A stretch of DNA of 12,500 nt from Monoplex corrugatus (Eukaryota > Mollusca > Gastropoda > Littorinimorpha > Ranellidae): the NCBI GenBank assembly GCA_030674185.1, contig JAPXFY010000018.1:43420932-43433431 (forward strand). Direction: 5' to 3'. A program made the position numbers and the translations under genes. The notes beneath the pieces were generated by a model. It made no database searches. It saw only the letters and a program-made list of their open reading frames with translations, and was not told the DNA's origin. Below, one piece after another: positions 1 to 7,574 of this stretch; the stretch's first letter is position 1, and each line of letters opens with the position of its first letter.

Positions 1-18
1 CGCCCTTTCTGAGAATGA

Positions 19-207
19 GTGAGAGAGAGAGATGGTGGTGGTGGTGGTTGTGTGTTCGAGTCTGTTCTTGTTTTTTTTTTTTCTTTCGTTTTGTTTTGTT
101 TTGCTTTGCTTAGTCAGTCAGTTTTTGAGAGAGGAAGAGAATGGGGAAGGAGAGTGTGTGTAATTTTGTTTTGTTTTGTTTTTGTCCCATTTTCTACACC
201 ACCTTAA
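19..207. repeat. Cluster of simple repeats (GA, GGT, T, GTTTT)
   Basis: This opening stretch is built from short low-complexity runs: GAGAGAGAGA near 22-32, GGTGGTGGTGG near 34-47, a T run near 69-81, and two GTTTT blocks near 90-108 and 165-182. The 62-codon frame that crosses it is rich in Phe, Gly and Val only because of this composition, so I do not treat it as a gene. Confidence 0.8.
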
Positions 208-239
208 GGGCCACAAAAGCTAGCAAAGTTTTTACAACG

Positions 240-276
240 TGATAATGATGACGACGATGACGATGATTATCATGAT
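240..276. repeat. GAT/GAC trinucleotide repeat
   Basis: Imperfect GAT/GAC triplets run from 240 to 276 and end with ATTATCATGATG. The tract directly abuts a more GC-rich block (277-540). A trinucleotide tail next to such a block is what the 3' end of a minus-strand retroposon often looks like, but the tract alone does not prove that. Confidence 0.75.
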
Positions 277-540
277 GCTGTAGAGTTCTGAGTTGAGACT
301 GCGTGACAGGGCTGTACTCTGCGCTTACAATCATAGCATATCCTGGCATCAACCAGGCCCTTGAGATACAGACACCGGCGGTGTTGGTCAGAAGATTTAA
401 GCAACACCCTCAGTGACACATCCGTGAAGTGAAGGAGACTTGAATGTGTGGTCCTAGTCTTCCTGGTGAACCCAGAACATGCCGAACTCTGAATAGGAGC
501 CATGGGGGGAGGGGAGAAGGGAAGGCAGTTGGTCATTCTG
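277..540 (-). repeat. Possible old dispersed repeat (unclassified)
   Basis: This block is clearly more GC-rich and less simple than the DNA on either side, and it is joined to the GAT/GAC tract at 240-276. An 88-codon minus-strand frame (270-536) spans it. Its product has a Cys/Arg-rich tail (the run ARICYDCKRRVQPCH) but no domain I can name. I infer a worn retroposon in minus orientation with its tail at the low-coordinate end. I see no clear A or B box of a tRNA-derived SINE and no reverse-transcriptase motif. A chance GC-rich island or a small unrecognised exon remain possible. Confidence 0.3.
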
Positions 541-1339
541 TTTCCAGCAGATCATTAGTGTTGAGCAGAGGTCAGTCACATCTTTTTTTTTTTATTTGTT
601 GACATGGTGGATATGTTGAATTACTTCATTCCTTTTTGTTTGGTGTCAGACATTTTCTCGTACTCCGCAAAACGTCAGGGAAATTCTATTATTGTTGTTG
701 TCTCCTAGGTTTGTTCTTTGATATCTTGTGTGTATTCTTAGACAAAAGGTCAGTTGGCTGAAAATAGACCCCTGCCTTGTTTTGTGAATTTACTTTACAT
801 CGTCATGCTATTTTCCTGTGGTTCTGGTTTCTGTCTGCGTGAATGCTAGCAGTCACTTGATATAGACTCTTTTTTTTTTTTTTATTATTAATTTGTTTGT
901 TTGTTCCCCCCTGTGGGGATGCCGGGGCTTTTTCAGTATAAATAGTATCCCCATCTTCTGGAAATTCTGTGCTAGAAATTTCCTCGTTTATGTCACTCTC
1001 TTTGTTTCTGCCTTGTTCCTTTGCTTTCCGTCATTTCTACCTATCATTTTCTGCCTTGCTGGTCCATTCACCTGTATGTGTTCGATAAAGTCTTATGTAC
1101 TCTTTCTTAGAATTGATAATGGTACATGTATTAAGTGCATTTTCGGCTCTAGGGAGGTGAGATATGCACAGGGGCAATTTTTTTGGTAATTTAGACCCGT
1201 TTTTATATATGTTTTGGTGTCCTGAGGTATGCTTGAATTTGTATTCAGGTGTGTTTTCTAAATCCCCTGTGCGATAAATTGGATGGAGTGGTCAATGCTG
1301 GGGCGTGTCCTTAGGTTATGTGCGCGAATGCATTGATAT
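541..1339. other. AT-rich DNA without a supportable gene
   Basis: I see only T-rich tracts (581-593, 870-884), a GTTT run near 892-904 and weakly patterned AT-rich DNA. A 98-codon + strand frame (893-1189) is rich in Phe, Cys and Leu, as expected for translated T-rich DNA. It has no recognisable domain and no splice-bounded structure. Part of the end of this stretch may be 3' untranslated sequence of the retrotransposon tail that follows. Confidence 0.6.
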
Positions 1340-1458
1340 GTGTACTTAATTTTCTTTTTTTTTTCTTTCCTGTTGAAGTTTTGTATGTTTTGAAACGGTT
1401 GTAGCCCTGATATGGCTCTTCACAGTCGGCTGGGCTTTAAACAATAACAATAACAATT
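1340..1458 (+). mobile_element. 3' tail of a non-LTR retrotransposon, copy 1
   Basis: The segment after a T-rich stretch contains GTAGCCCTGATATGGCTC, then CAGTCGGCTGGGCTTTAA, then a CAATAA-type microsatellite tail (1440-1458). Nearly the same ordered blocks recur at 4830-4872, directly downstream of a recognisable retrotransposon reading frame, so the two are 3' ends of one family. A conserved terminal box followed by a short tandem tail is usual for LINE 3' ends primed on the target. No coding part is visible upstream, so this copy is 5'-truncated or eroded. The left boundary is a guess; the right part is firm. Confidence 0.7.
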
Positions 1459-1827
1459 TTGTTTGATTTGTTTTGTGTTGTTTTTGTTTCTGTTAAGTTT
1501 GATGTTCATCGTTCTTCATCTTCTTCTTGTTGTATGTAGATTTGTACTTGTTTAGGAACCACTGTCTGCTTATACGTTCAGGAACACCAAGTATACATTG
1601 CCTTAGTCAGTTTTATTAAAATTGTAGCCATAAGCTACTAGCATCTCTAGTACATTCACCAAATCATACTGATTCAGCCGTCTCAGGGCGCACAAGTCTA
1701 ACGTTTTTCATCGTAAATGTTACTTTTAGTGTGATGATGTATGCGTTCTGCTAGTACTTGATCAGTGACGCCTCCATGATAAAAATGTTGCTTTCAGACT
1801 GATGGCCTGTTCACTGATATTGAGAAA

Positions 1828-1890
1828 GCTTTTTAATCATTACATGTAACTATATGTACCTGATGTAAGACTCATGAATGATTAAAAAGC
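1828..1890. repeat. 63-bp inverted repeat (hairpin)
   Basis: GCTTTTTAATCATT at 1828-1841 is the exact reverse complement of AATGATTAAAAAGC at 1877-1890, giving a 14-bp perfect stem. ATG/CAT pairs just inside the stem could extend it past a small bulge. The 35-nt loop is AT-rich. It could be a remnant of a small inverted-repeat element or a foldback RNA if transcribed; the stem is shorter than that of a typical animal microRNA precursor. Confidence 0.6.
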
Positions 1891-2009
1891 AAGCAGTTGA
1901 AATGTCTAAATTCATGTTAAAAGTTGGCATCATTGGAAGCAGTGCCAGTCTTTTTGTGCAGAAGTGTGTTTCCTTATTTTTTTTGTTTTTAATTGTATTC
2001 TGCATGCAC

Positions 2010-2080
2010 GTGTTTGTGTGTGTTTGAGCACAAACGTTCATGTGTGAATGTGTTTGAGCACATATATGTTCGTGTGTATA
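2010..2080. repeat. Two-copy direct repeat with GTGTGTTTGAGCACA core
   Basis: Two adjacent units about 32 bp long share the order GTGT, TTTGAGCACA, GTTC(A/G)TGTGTG. They sit in GT-rich DNA, so replication slippage is the simple explanation. The matching Thr/His/Cys repeats in the minus-strand frame here are a consequence of the duplication. Confidence 0.55.
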
Positions 2081-3096
2081 TGTCAAGAAAGCAGAACAAA
2101 GTTTTGGTTGTTCATGAATAGAATGTGTGCCATGTGCATCCCATTAATTTAAAGATATATTGTTTGCATTTGAGCTATTGTTTTATAGTAACTTTGAATG
2201 TGGAAAATGTCACAGTATAGATTTACAGCTATTCAGATATAGACTTTAACCAGATTTGGGCCTGATATCGATATTGTCCTGACAAAAACTTTCAGCTTAA
2301 AAACATATCCTGAGATTAGTCAAGGTTTTAAATGACTAAACTGCACAAATTCTAGTAATACAAGACAAGTCTAAAGATGTTGGAAAAAGGAGATTATTGA
2401 AATAGCCTGACTATCTTGTTTGCCATGACGTTGATATGGAAATGTGTGGTTATTGCTATAAAAGCCAAGGTTCATTTTTCACCCAAATCTTGCATTGTTG
2501 CAGGGAGTTCTAAATGGTCAGTTTATGTGTTTGTGATGAGTAAACATTTCTGTATTTATTCGGTCAGCTCACTATTACTCTGTATTGCCTTTGACGTGCA
2601 TATTTATTACATTAGTACAGAAATAATCACATTTTTCTATCGAGGTGGAATATATGGAAGTTAATCATTTCCCCACATTCTCTTCATTATTTATGTTTCT
2701 GAAGCCCCTTTAGAAAAACGACAAATGATGTTTTCGCAGGCATAAAAAAAAAAAGAAATGTAAAGAAATTGTGACTTTATCATTCTCTTTTATTAAGTTT
2801 ATTTTTATATTTAATTGCTAAATTGGGGATAGTTTTAAGCTCTCACATGTTACATCCAAATTTTGTTTTCCCATATTTCGTATGCACAAATTTCATTTGA
2901 TCCCTCAGGGATGAGAAATTTCAAGAGAGATGGGAGGACATAAGGCTTACATGTTTTTACGTATTGATCCATAGGGATGCAATGATTAGGAGTGGTGGTG
3001 TGCAGCCGTAATGTGCAAATGCTTTTGCAAGAAAAACAAAACAAAAAACAGCTGTTTCATTAGCTGAAAATATCTTAAAAACAAAACAAAACAACA

Positions 3097-3122
3097 AAGA
3101 GAGAGACAGAGAGAGAGCGTGT

Positions 3123-3208
<86 letters not shown>

Positions 3209-3209
3209 T
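3097..3209. repeat. Compound GA/GT microsatellite
   Basis: A GA-rich run (3097-3118) is followed by a nearly pure GT tract of about 80 bp (3128-3209). Long alternating purine-pyrimidine GT runs can adopt Z-form DNA and vary in length between individuals. The long His-Thr frames on the minus strand here are translations of this tract and not genes. Confidence 0.95.
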
Positions 3210-3254
3210 AACAGGAGGAGAGATGTGGGGGTGAGTTGGAGATGTGTGTGTGTT

Positions 3255-3265
3255 GGGGGGGGGGG
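3255..3265. repeat. G11 homopolymer
   Basis: Eleven consecutive G residues follow the GT tract, after GTGTGTGTGTT. Together with the short G runs just upstream (GGGG near 3227) this makes the + strand locally G-rich. Confidence 0.9.
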
Positions 3266-3778
3266 TTGATGTAGGAGAGAGGATCTTTGGTAGGGGTGCT
3301 GAGCAGAGCGTAATGATGTGCGTCTCTGCAAGTCACATTTTCTAAAGGTCATATGTCAAAAAGCACCCACTAAAATTCCGAAAAACTATGTTTTGTACTC
3401 ATAAGGACAGTATTTTTATTTTGTTCTTTTAAGACATACATTGATCTTTGTTTGTAGCATTTGTTCAGAGGATTTTGTCATAGGTAATAGAAAAAAAATC
3501 GTTTATTTAAATCGAGTGTACAGTGTGGATGTGTCATTATAAAGTGAAATAGAAAGAGTCTCTTTTGTGGGAGTTTTTCAGCGACATCACTACCAGAAAA
3601 CGAAACAGACATTTTCTCCAGGATAGGGCACACACCCTTCTTGATGAAGACTGCAGTAGTAGAGTGCATGCACCGACGATAACTTTCATGAACCCATGAA
3701 TGTTGTAATATTAGGAACAAGATGACAGTGTGTTTGTTGACCTTTTGTCTCCTGAACCCAGTCCGTCAACTGCAAAAT
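3266..3778. other. No gene seen
   Basis: A minus-strand frame of 80 codons (3478-3720) crosses this stretch. Its composition is less biased than that of the simple-repeat frames, with pieces such as HESYRRCMHSTTAVFIKKG and GSDVAEKLPQKR that could be a remnant of a once-coding repeat. I cannot match it to a domain, and it has no visible splice borders. The rest is unremarkable AT-rich DNA. Confidence 0.45.
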
Positions 3779-3858
3779 CTTAGCCCTTTGAGTCCCTCAC
3801 CCTATCTGCTAGCTTCCTGCGAGAAGCTGGTGATAGGGTGAGAGATTCAAAGGCTTAA
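3779..3858. mobile_element. TTAA-ended foldback element, short form, copy 1
   Basis: The left arm reads CTTAGCCCTTTGAGTCCCTC, then ACCCTATC; the right arm reads GATAGGGTGAGAGATTCAAAGG, cut by a few mismatches, ending CTTAAG. The arms meet at a short loop containing AGCTTCCTGCGAGAAGCT. The same arm sequence recurs at 9664, 10637, 10996, 11856 and 12407, so this is a dispersed family and not a chance palindrome. Ends of TTAA followed by CCC resemble the target and terminus of piggyBac-superfamily transposons, which suggests a tiny non-autonomous element. It encodes no protein. Confidence 0.75.
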
Positions 3859-3932
3859 GTCTTGCTTTGCTATACATACTTGACAACACAGGATACTGGT
3901 GGACAGAGTGGGAGTCATAGGGTTATATTAGT

Positions 3933-3949
3933 TGCGTGTGTGTGTGTGT

Positions 3950-3982
<33 letters not shown>

Positions 3983-4008
3983 TCATGCGTGTGCGTGCGC
4001 GTGTGCAC
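3933..4008. repeat. Interrupted GT microsatellite
   Basis: GTGTGTGTGTGT blocks are separated by single TT steps and end in GTGCGTGCGCGTGTGCACAG. The tract lies 70 bp upstream of the 3' splice site of exon 1 and so is intronic if an earlier exon exists. Confidence 0.9.
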
Positions 4009-4078
4009 AGAAGTCAGTACATTTATGTTAACCTGACAATAAATGGTTTAAGATGATGATGATGGTGTGTGTTTGCAG

Positions 4079-4169
4079 GTTGATACCAATCAACAAGGTG
4101 GAGATAATCTTCATCCATATCACCCCGGTCAAAGAGGCTTCCTTCATCTGCGAAAGGCCCAAGAGAGAG
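4079..4169 (+). CDS. Internal exon 1 of an unrecognised protein gene (partial gene)
   Basis: The exon is bounded by a T/G-rich tract with acceptor TTTGCAG at 4072-4078 and a donor GTGATA at 4170. It is 91 bp: the first base completes a codon begun in an earlier exon, then come 30 codons without a stop. The peptide starts LIPINKVEIIFIHITP and ends ERPKRE. It is balanced in composition, with alternating hydrophobic residues (EIIFIHI) that suggest a beta strand in a folded domain. It ends in phase 0, which fits exon 2. The donor is weaker than GTAAGT. I do not recognise the family; no signal peptide or membrane segment is visible. Upstream exons must lie further left or outside the window. I am fairly sure it is coding because frame, splice sites and phase all agree with the next two exons. 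Confidence 0.75.
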
Positions 4170-4364
4170 GTGATATCCACAGAAACTGTACATTTTAGTC
4201 TTGGTTTACAATCATAAGCTCAAGAAAGAATATTCTTTTCGATACAGACTTAATTAAAAAAAATTGTGAACAAGAAAGGATGTAAGCGGTTTGTTCTTGT
4301 CAAGTTTTGCCCATTTATTTAGTTCATTCATTCATTCTTTCATGTATGTATTTGTTTAGTTTCT

Positions 4365-4718
4365 TTGTATAATTTTTATACATTACTCGTTTCCTGGAAG
4401 GTTTACTTTCACAGAATCTGGGATGAGCTTATTTATTACCTTCTTTTCAAGACATTGCCAATGCATTTAGTTCAATGCAGAGTAGATTTAAGAAGTCTTC
4501 TATTAATTGGTGGTGGATTTGATAGAGTATACATGCAACTGCCGTTGAGCATCAGACACCTTCTTCTTGATTGCCGAGACTTGTACAATGTGAGACATAA
4601 GCACTGTATGGCAGACTCCTTAAAGATTAAGAACCTCTTCAGAGACGTCCCTCTTGATGCAATTTTCCAGTTTTTACAAGAGATCAATAGATTTCACCTG
4701 ATATTATTTTATGTCTGA
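4365..4718 (+). pseudogene. Remnant of LINE ORF2 C-terminus
   Basis: This 117-codon frame is the coding part of the retrotransposon relic at 4365-4890. Residues about 60-110 carry the recognisable tail, including the HLLLDC motif, a Cys-containing zinc-knuckle-like region typical of the end of ORF2. Endonuclease and reverse transcriptase domains are absent, so the copy cannot encode a working protein. The first Met is simply the first ATG in the frame and not a real start. Confidence 0.7.
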
Positions 4719-4890
4719 GTATGTATTTCTTTAATTGCATTTCAGATTTGCAAGGTTAATGGTGATTGTGCTTTTTAACTGTTGGTTGTTTTTTTTTTTG
4801 TATTAACCGGGTTGTCGTTTTTGATGTGTTGTTAGCCCTGATATGACTCTAGTAAGTCGGCCAGGCTATAAGCAGTACGAACTTTAATCT
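4365..4890 (+). mobile_element. 3' end of a non-LTR retrotransposon, copy 2 (decayed)
   Basis: The + strand frame 4365-4718 ends in a segment with the order PLSIRHLLLDC, DLYNVRHKHC, NLFRDVPLDAI, FQFLQEINRF. This matches the pattern of the extreme C-terminus of LINE ORF2 proteins downstream of the RNase H region: T-V-E-H-x-L-x-x-C, then N-x-R, then F-L-x-x-I-x-x-F. The N-terminal third of the frame no longer resembles the family, so the copy is decayed. After the stop come a T-rich untranslated stretch and the terminal box GTTAGCCCTGATATGACTC plus AGTCGGCCAGGC (4830-4872), shared with copy 1. The element lies in sense orientation in intron 1. The exact clade (I/Nimb/CR1-like) is not decided here. 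Confidence 0.75.
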
Positions 4891-5092
4891 GAACATGCAA
4901 CTGCACAAATGCAATGAATTCATCTTGAACAAATTCCAGTTTCAGTGAGCACAAATATATCAACATGAATACATGTATACCGGGTCAAAATTATAGTGAA
5001 CTAACAAAAATATCTTCCCAAATTGTGTTCAGTCATTGTGTAAAAGTTGTGTGTTCATGAAGTACAATAAACCTGTTGATATATGTGTGCAG

Positions 5093-5221
5093 GTGTCACC
5101 AGAAGTGACTTGTGAGCTGCATGCAACTCAGTCAGGAACTCATCTGTATTACAAGATGATCGGACTGGTGCAGAAACACTATGACCTGGCCTCCACTACT
5201 GTCACTGGCATTCCAATGAAG
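5093..5221 (+). CDS. Internal exon 2 of the unrecognised protein gene
   Basis: Acceptor TGTGTGCAG ends at 5092 and a good donor GTAAAG starts at 5222. The exon is 129 bp, exactly 43 codons in phase 0 at both ends. The peptide opens VSPEVTCELHATQSG, continues through THLYYKMIGLVQKHYDL and closes STTVTGIPMK. Codons such as CTG, GTG, ACC-type third-position G/C and AAG-rich use are much less AT-rich than the flanking intron, as expected for a constrained exon. A phase-0 exon of 43 codons could be skipped without shifting frame. The frame continues past the donor to a stop at 5288-5290, which marks intron and not protein. I cannot assign a family. The middle of the peptide looks like a mixed strand/helix segment of a soluble domain. 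Confidence 0.8.
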
Positions 5222-5338
5222 GTAAAGTGTGTTATATATACATGTAATACAAGGTGGAAGGTGTCTTTACATGTAAACACAGATTTGTAGTATGACATTT
5301 AGCTACCCTTTTCAAGGTTTTATGGAACAACATTGTGT

Positions 5339-5387
5339 GATGCCACTAAGCAAAGAAAACCATGATGATTTAATTGATGATGCCACT
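5339..5387. repeat. Left fragment of the 40-bp minisatellite
   Basis: One near-complete unit (GATGCCACTAAGCAAAG, then AAAACC, then GATTTAATT) and the first 12 bases of the next unit lie here. The remaining units resume at 6029. The array is therefore split by the LINE fragment between them. Confidence 0.85.
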
Positions 5388-6028
5388 CATCGTCATCATG
5401 TTCCCTGCCACATGGCGTTGGCGATCATGGCCCTCCATATGCATCTATCCCTTGTCGCCGCACGCACATCTTCCACCCTCCCTTCCAGTCACCCTGCAAG
5501 TCCGTCCAGTATTTTCTCCCTGGGTCTACCTGGTGTTCTCTTTCCCTCCAGATTTCCTGTTGTGACTAGGTGCTCTAATTTCCCTTTCCTCATAAAATGG
5601 CCTATAAATGTTTCTTGTCTTTTCCTAATCTTCCTTGTCAGTGATCTACTTGTGTCTGCCTCTATCAAGACTGTCTCGTTTGTTTCTTTTGCGGTCCATG
5701 GAACTCTCGACATTCTTCGTAGAAACCACATCTCGGCTGCCTCAGTCTTGCTCTGGCTTTGCATGTTGACTGTATAACATTATCGATTCTATATACCATT
5801 CAAGAACTCTCTTCCTGATGTTAATTGATAGGCATTTATTGGTAAGAATGCTTTTCATCTTTTTGAATGCTGTTTTGGCTTGGCTGATTCTGCTGACTAT
5901 TTCTGATGTGCATCTGCCATCTGGTGAGATGACCGTTCCCAAATATTTAGACTTATCAACTGTCTCAAAGTTGTGCCATTTGCTATTATTTTGCATGAGG
6001 GGATTTCATGTTTTTTACTAATTACCAT
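5388..6028 (-). mobile_element. 5'-truncated LINE fragment inserted in the 40-bp minisatellite
   Basis: Reading the minus strand, this is the last part of a LINE reverse-transcriptase ORF: MVISKKHEIPSC, then KYLGTVISPDGRC, AKTAFKKMKSIL, AAEMWFLRRM, GKRTPGRPREKIL and a final MIANAMWQGT followed by two stops. That series is the usual C-terminal order of endonuclease-reverse transcriptase LINEs (YLG..I..DG, then the tail with FLRRM and GR-rich segment). The 3' end is TGATGACGATG, a short GAT-type tail. The 5' end lies near 6028, so only about 640 bp were inserted. The matching 10-mer ATGATGCCAC at 5377-5386 and 6027-6036 could be a target-site duplication or simply the minisatellite unit on either side. 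Confidence 0.85.
5393..6028 (-). pseudogene. Broken C-terminal part of LINE reverse transcriptase
   Basis: At least three lesions are visible in this reading frame. A frameshift near 5965-5985 separates the segment with MVISKKHE from the one with KYLGTVISPDG. A second frameshift, near 5745-5785, separates that from the segment with AAEMWFLRRM; a few codons are probably also lost there. A nonsense codon at 5489-5491 replaces a residue between the DGLAG and LEGRVED pieces. The catalytic palm with the Y/F-x-D-D motif lies upstream of what was inserted and is absent. The frames on the + strand at 5292-5777, 5374-5565 and 5818-6021 are antisense shadows. Confidence 0.85.
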
Positions 6029-6345
6029 GATGCCACCAAGAAAAGAAAACCATCGTGATTTAATTGATGACGCCACTAAGCAAAGAAAACCACCTTGATT
6101 TAATTGATGACGCCACTGAGCAAAAAAACCAATCTTGATTTAATTGATGATACCACTAAGCAAAGAAAACCATCTTTATTTAATTGATGACACCACTCAG
6201 CAAAGACAACCATCATGATTTAATTGATGACGCCACTCAGCAAAGACAACCATCATGATTTAATTGATGATGCCACTAAGCAAAGAAAACCACCTGATTT
6301 AATTGATGACGCCACTCAGCAAAGAAGATCCATCTTGATTTAATT
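6029..6345. repeat. 40-bp minisatellite, eight units
   Basis: Eight head-to-tail units run here with the pattern GATGACGCCACTAAGCAAAG, then AAAACCATC, then TTGATTTAATT. Unit lengths are mostly 40 bp, with 37, 39 and 41-bp variants. Variants such as CTCAGCAAAGACAAC are shared by neighbouring units, as expected from local slippage or unequal exchange. The array ends at GATGCGCTAAAGG. It is intronic, has no spacers and no coding capacity. Confidence 0.95.
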
Positions 6346-6540
6346 GATGCGCTAAAGGTTAAATGTGTGAATAAATACAGATATTTAGTTGTAATCTTAG
6401 ATATTAAGCTAAGCCATAATGCAATAACTGATTTTATTTACAGGAAATGCCAGTCTTGAGTGTACCTTTTAGGCAAACTTAGAGAAATTTTAATATTCAG
6501 CTCAAAATCATATGTGTTTGGTGACTAACGGAAGTTATAC

Positions 6541-6715
6541 AAATATGCTGGCCATGCAAACCCCCCAAATTGTGGAGCATGGCTGCCAGAAATAGGTTAT
6601 GGGTGTAAAAGCCATGTAGATTATAGGAAACACGAAAATACTGACCATGCACATCCCCGAAAGTGAAGTAATACTGCCAAAAATATGCAGGCTCATGTGA
6701 GTGTGGGTATTGCTG
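6541..6715. repeat. Diverged direct duplication, about 105-bp period
   Basis: Two segments share AAATA(T/C)TG.CCATGCA.A.CCCC(C/G)AAA near their starts and GCTGCCA-like blocks after them. The first starts near 6541 and the second near 6646. The minus-strand translation shows the pair as GVCMASIFV and GMCMVSIFV. The similarity is old and patchy. Confidence 0.4.
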
Positions 6716-7077
6716 TCCATGAATGCAGAAGAAAAAATAACCTATACAGTTACCCTAACTTTATTTATACTTCGGAGCGTGATGGTGTAGTATATCATGT
6801 GTGGCATCATCTTCACCAACTGGGAAAACATTGCTCCAACAGAGTAAGCTGGTGACTGCAGTACATGCTGGGCATAATCACATTTAAGCGTTACTTTGGC
6901 TCATTGGTGTGGCATAGAAAGATAAAACATATGGATAAAGAAATATAGAGATCAAGTGTCATTTGGGTGGCATCCTAAGGAATGATAGAATGGTATTTTT
7001 TTTATTTCTGAAATTATTACAGGAAAAACGTTTTGTCTATGGCAAATAAAAATTGTAATTATTTAAGATTTTTAAAA

Positions 7078-7150
7078 TGATTATCTAAAGTTTTTAAAAA
7101 CAATTTACTATTTTAGAATAATTGTTTAGAGTTTTTAAAAACAATTTTCT
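7078..7150. repeat. AT-rich duplication with GTTTTTAAAAAC palindrome
   Basis: AGTTTTTAAAAACAATTT occurs at about 7089-7106 and again at about 7131-7148, with similar AT-rich lead-ins. Each copy contains the 12-bp palindrome GTTTTTAAAAAC. It is likely a slippage product in AT-rich intron DNA. Confidence 0.6.
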
Positions 7151-7332
7151 TGACTATGATGCTTTTGTGACTATTTTAGACAATATAACAGACTATATAA
7201 CTGGTTAATGGATATCTGTCATTCCTGTATATCTCACCATATTTACTGTAGTCTTGTTTAAGAATTGGAGATCCACGAGCCTTGCTGTTGTAGTTAGATA
7301 AGTCTTGTTTAAATAGAATAGGAAATATTCAC

Positions 7333-7555
7333 TGGAGCATTGCCTAGTTTGTAGAGGTAGAGGTTGTGCCTTCCAGACTGACCGTACAGGTACGAGTCTG
7401 ACTCATGGAAGCCTCCGGTCCATCAGCTGTGAATGGGACCTGACCCTGTTCAGGGTTTGGGAGGGAGAGAAGAGGGGTGCCATCGCTATAATGCTGACAC
7501 TAAGAAAAGTTGAGGTCCCTATCTCCTCACTTCAGTACAATGTAAAGGATATATA
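7333..7555 (+). mobile_element. tRNA-derived SINE-like element
   Basis: The head contains an A-box-like TAGTTTGTAGAGGTAG near 7345-7360 and, about 44 bp further on, GGTACGAGTCT (7389-7399), a one-or-two-base variant of the RNA polymerase III B box GGTTCGANNCC. This is followed by CCTCCGGTCC and GTGAATGGGACCTGACC, a conserved-looking body of the kind found in invertebrate SINEs, and then an AT-rich end. Only the B box and the GC-rich body are strong; the tRNA cloverleaf does not fold cleanly, which fits an old copy. It is in sense orientation in intron 2, and both boundaries are approximate. A functional tRNA gene is excluded by the decayed A-box arm. Confidence 0.6.
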
Positions 7556-7574
7556 GAGCAATGTTTACCATCGT

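Larger units (their letters stand above)
1459..3096. other. AT-rich DNA without a supportable gene
   Basis: Apart from the hairpin at 1828-1890 and the short direct duplication near 2010-2080, this stretch shows only AT-rich sequence, an A-rich tract at 2744-2754 and an AAAAC-type run near 3031-3093. The frames at 1850-2086 (-), 2416-2664 (+) and 2850-3044 (-) have no recognisable domain and no convincing exon borders. Whether this is an upstream intron of the gene at 4079 or intergenic DNA cannot be told from the sequence. Confidence 0.6.
4170..5092 (+). other. Intron 1 (923 bp)
   Basis: The intron runs from donor GTGATA to acceptor GTGTGCAG. It contains an ATTC repeat near 4323-4340 and the 3' end of a same-strand retrotransposon (about 4365-4890). 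The remaining DNA is AT-rich with no further feature seen. Confidence 0.7.
6346..7332. other. AT-rich intron sequence with small local duplications
   Basis: No gene or known element is supportable. Two local duplications stand out: a diverged pair around 6541-6600 and 6646-6715, and an AT-rich pair around 7085-7105 and 7128-7150. The 61-codon minus frame 6535-6720 is repetitive only because it spans the first pair. The stretch CATCATCTTCACCAACTGGG near 6805-6825 looked exon-like but lacks usable splice borders and frame. Confidence 0.55.

Noticed and set aside
893..1189. 98-codon + strand frame
   Set aside because: Phe/Cys/Leu-rich translation of T-rich DNA, with no domain, no splice signals and no neighbouring support.
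2986..3352. Minus-strand frames with long His-Thr runs
   Set aside because: They are direct translations of the GT microsatellite; outside it the peptide has no domain or sensible composition.
3478..3720. 80-codon minus-strand frame
   Set aside because: Composition is less biased than other chance frames, but no motif, domain or splice context could be recognised; kept only as a note.
5292..5777. 161-codon + strand frame
   Set aside because: It lies antisense to the LINE reverse-transcriptase fragment, whose minus-strand motifs are convincing; this frame has none.
7340..7420. Functional tRNA gene
   Set aside because: A B box is present but the A-box region and the arms do not form a cloverleaf, and a SINE-like body follows.
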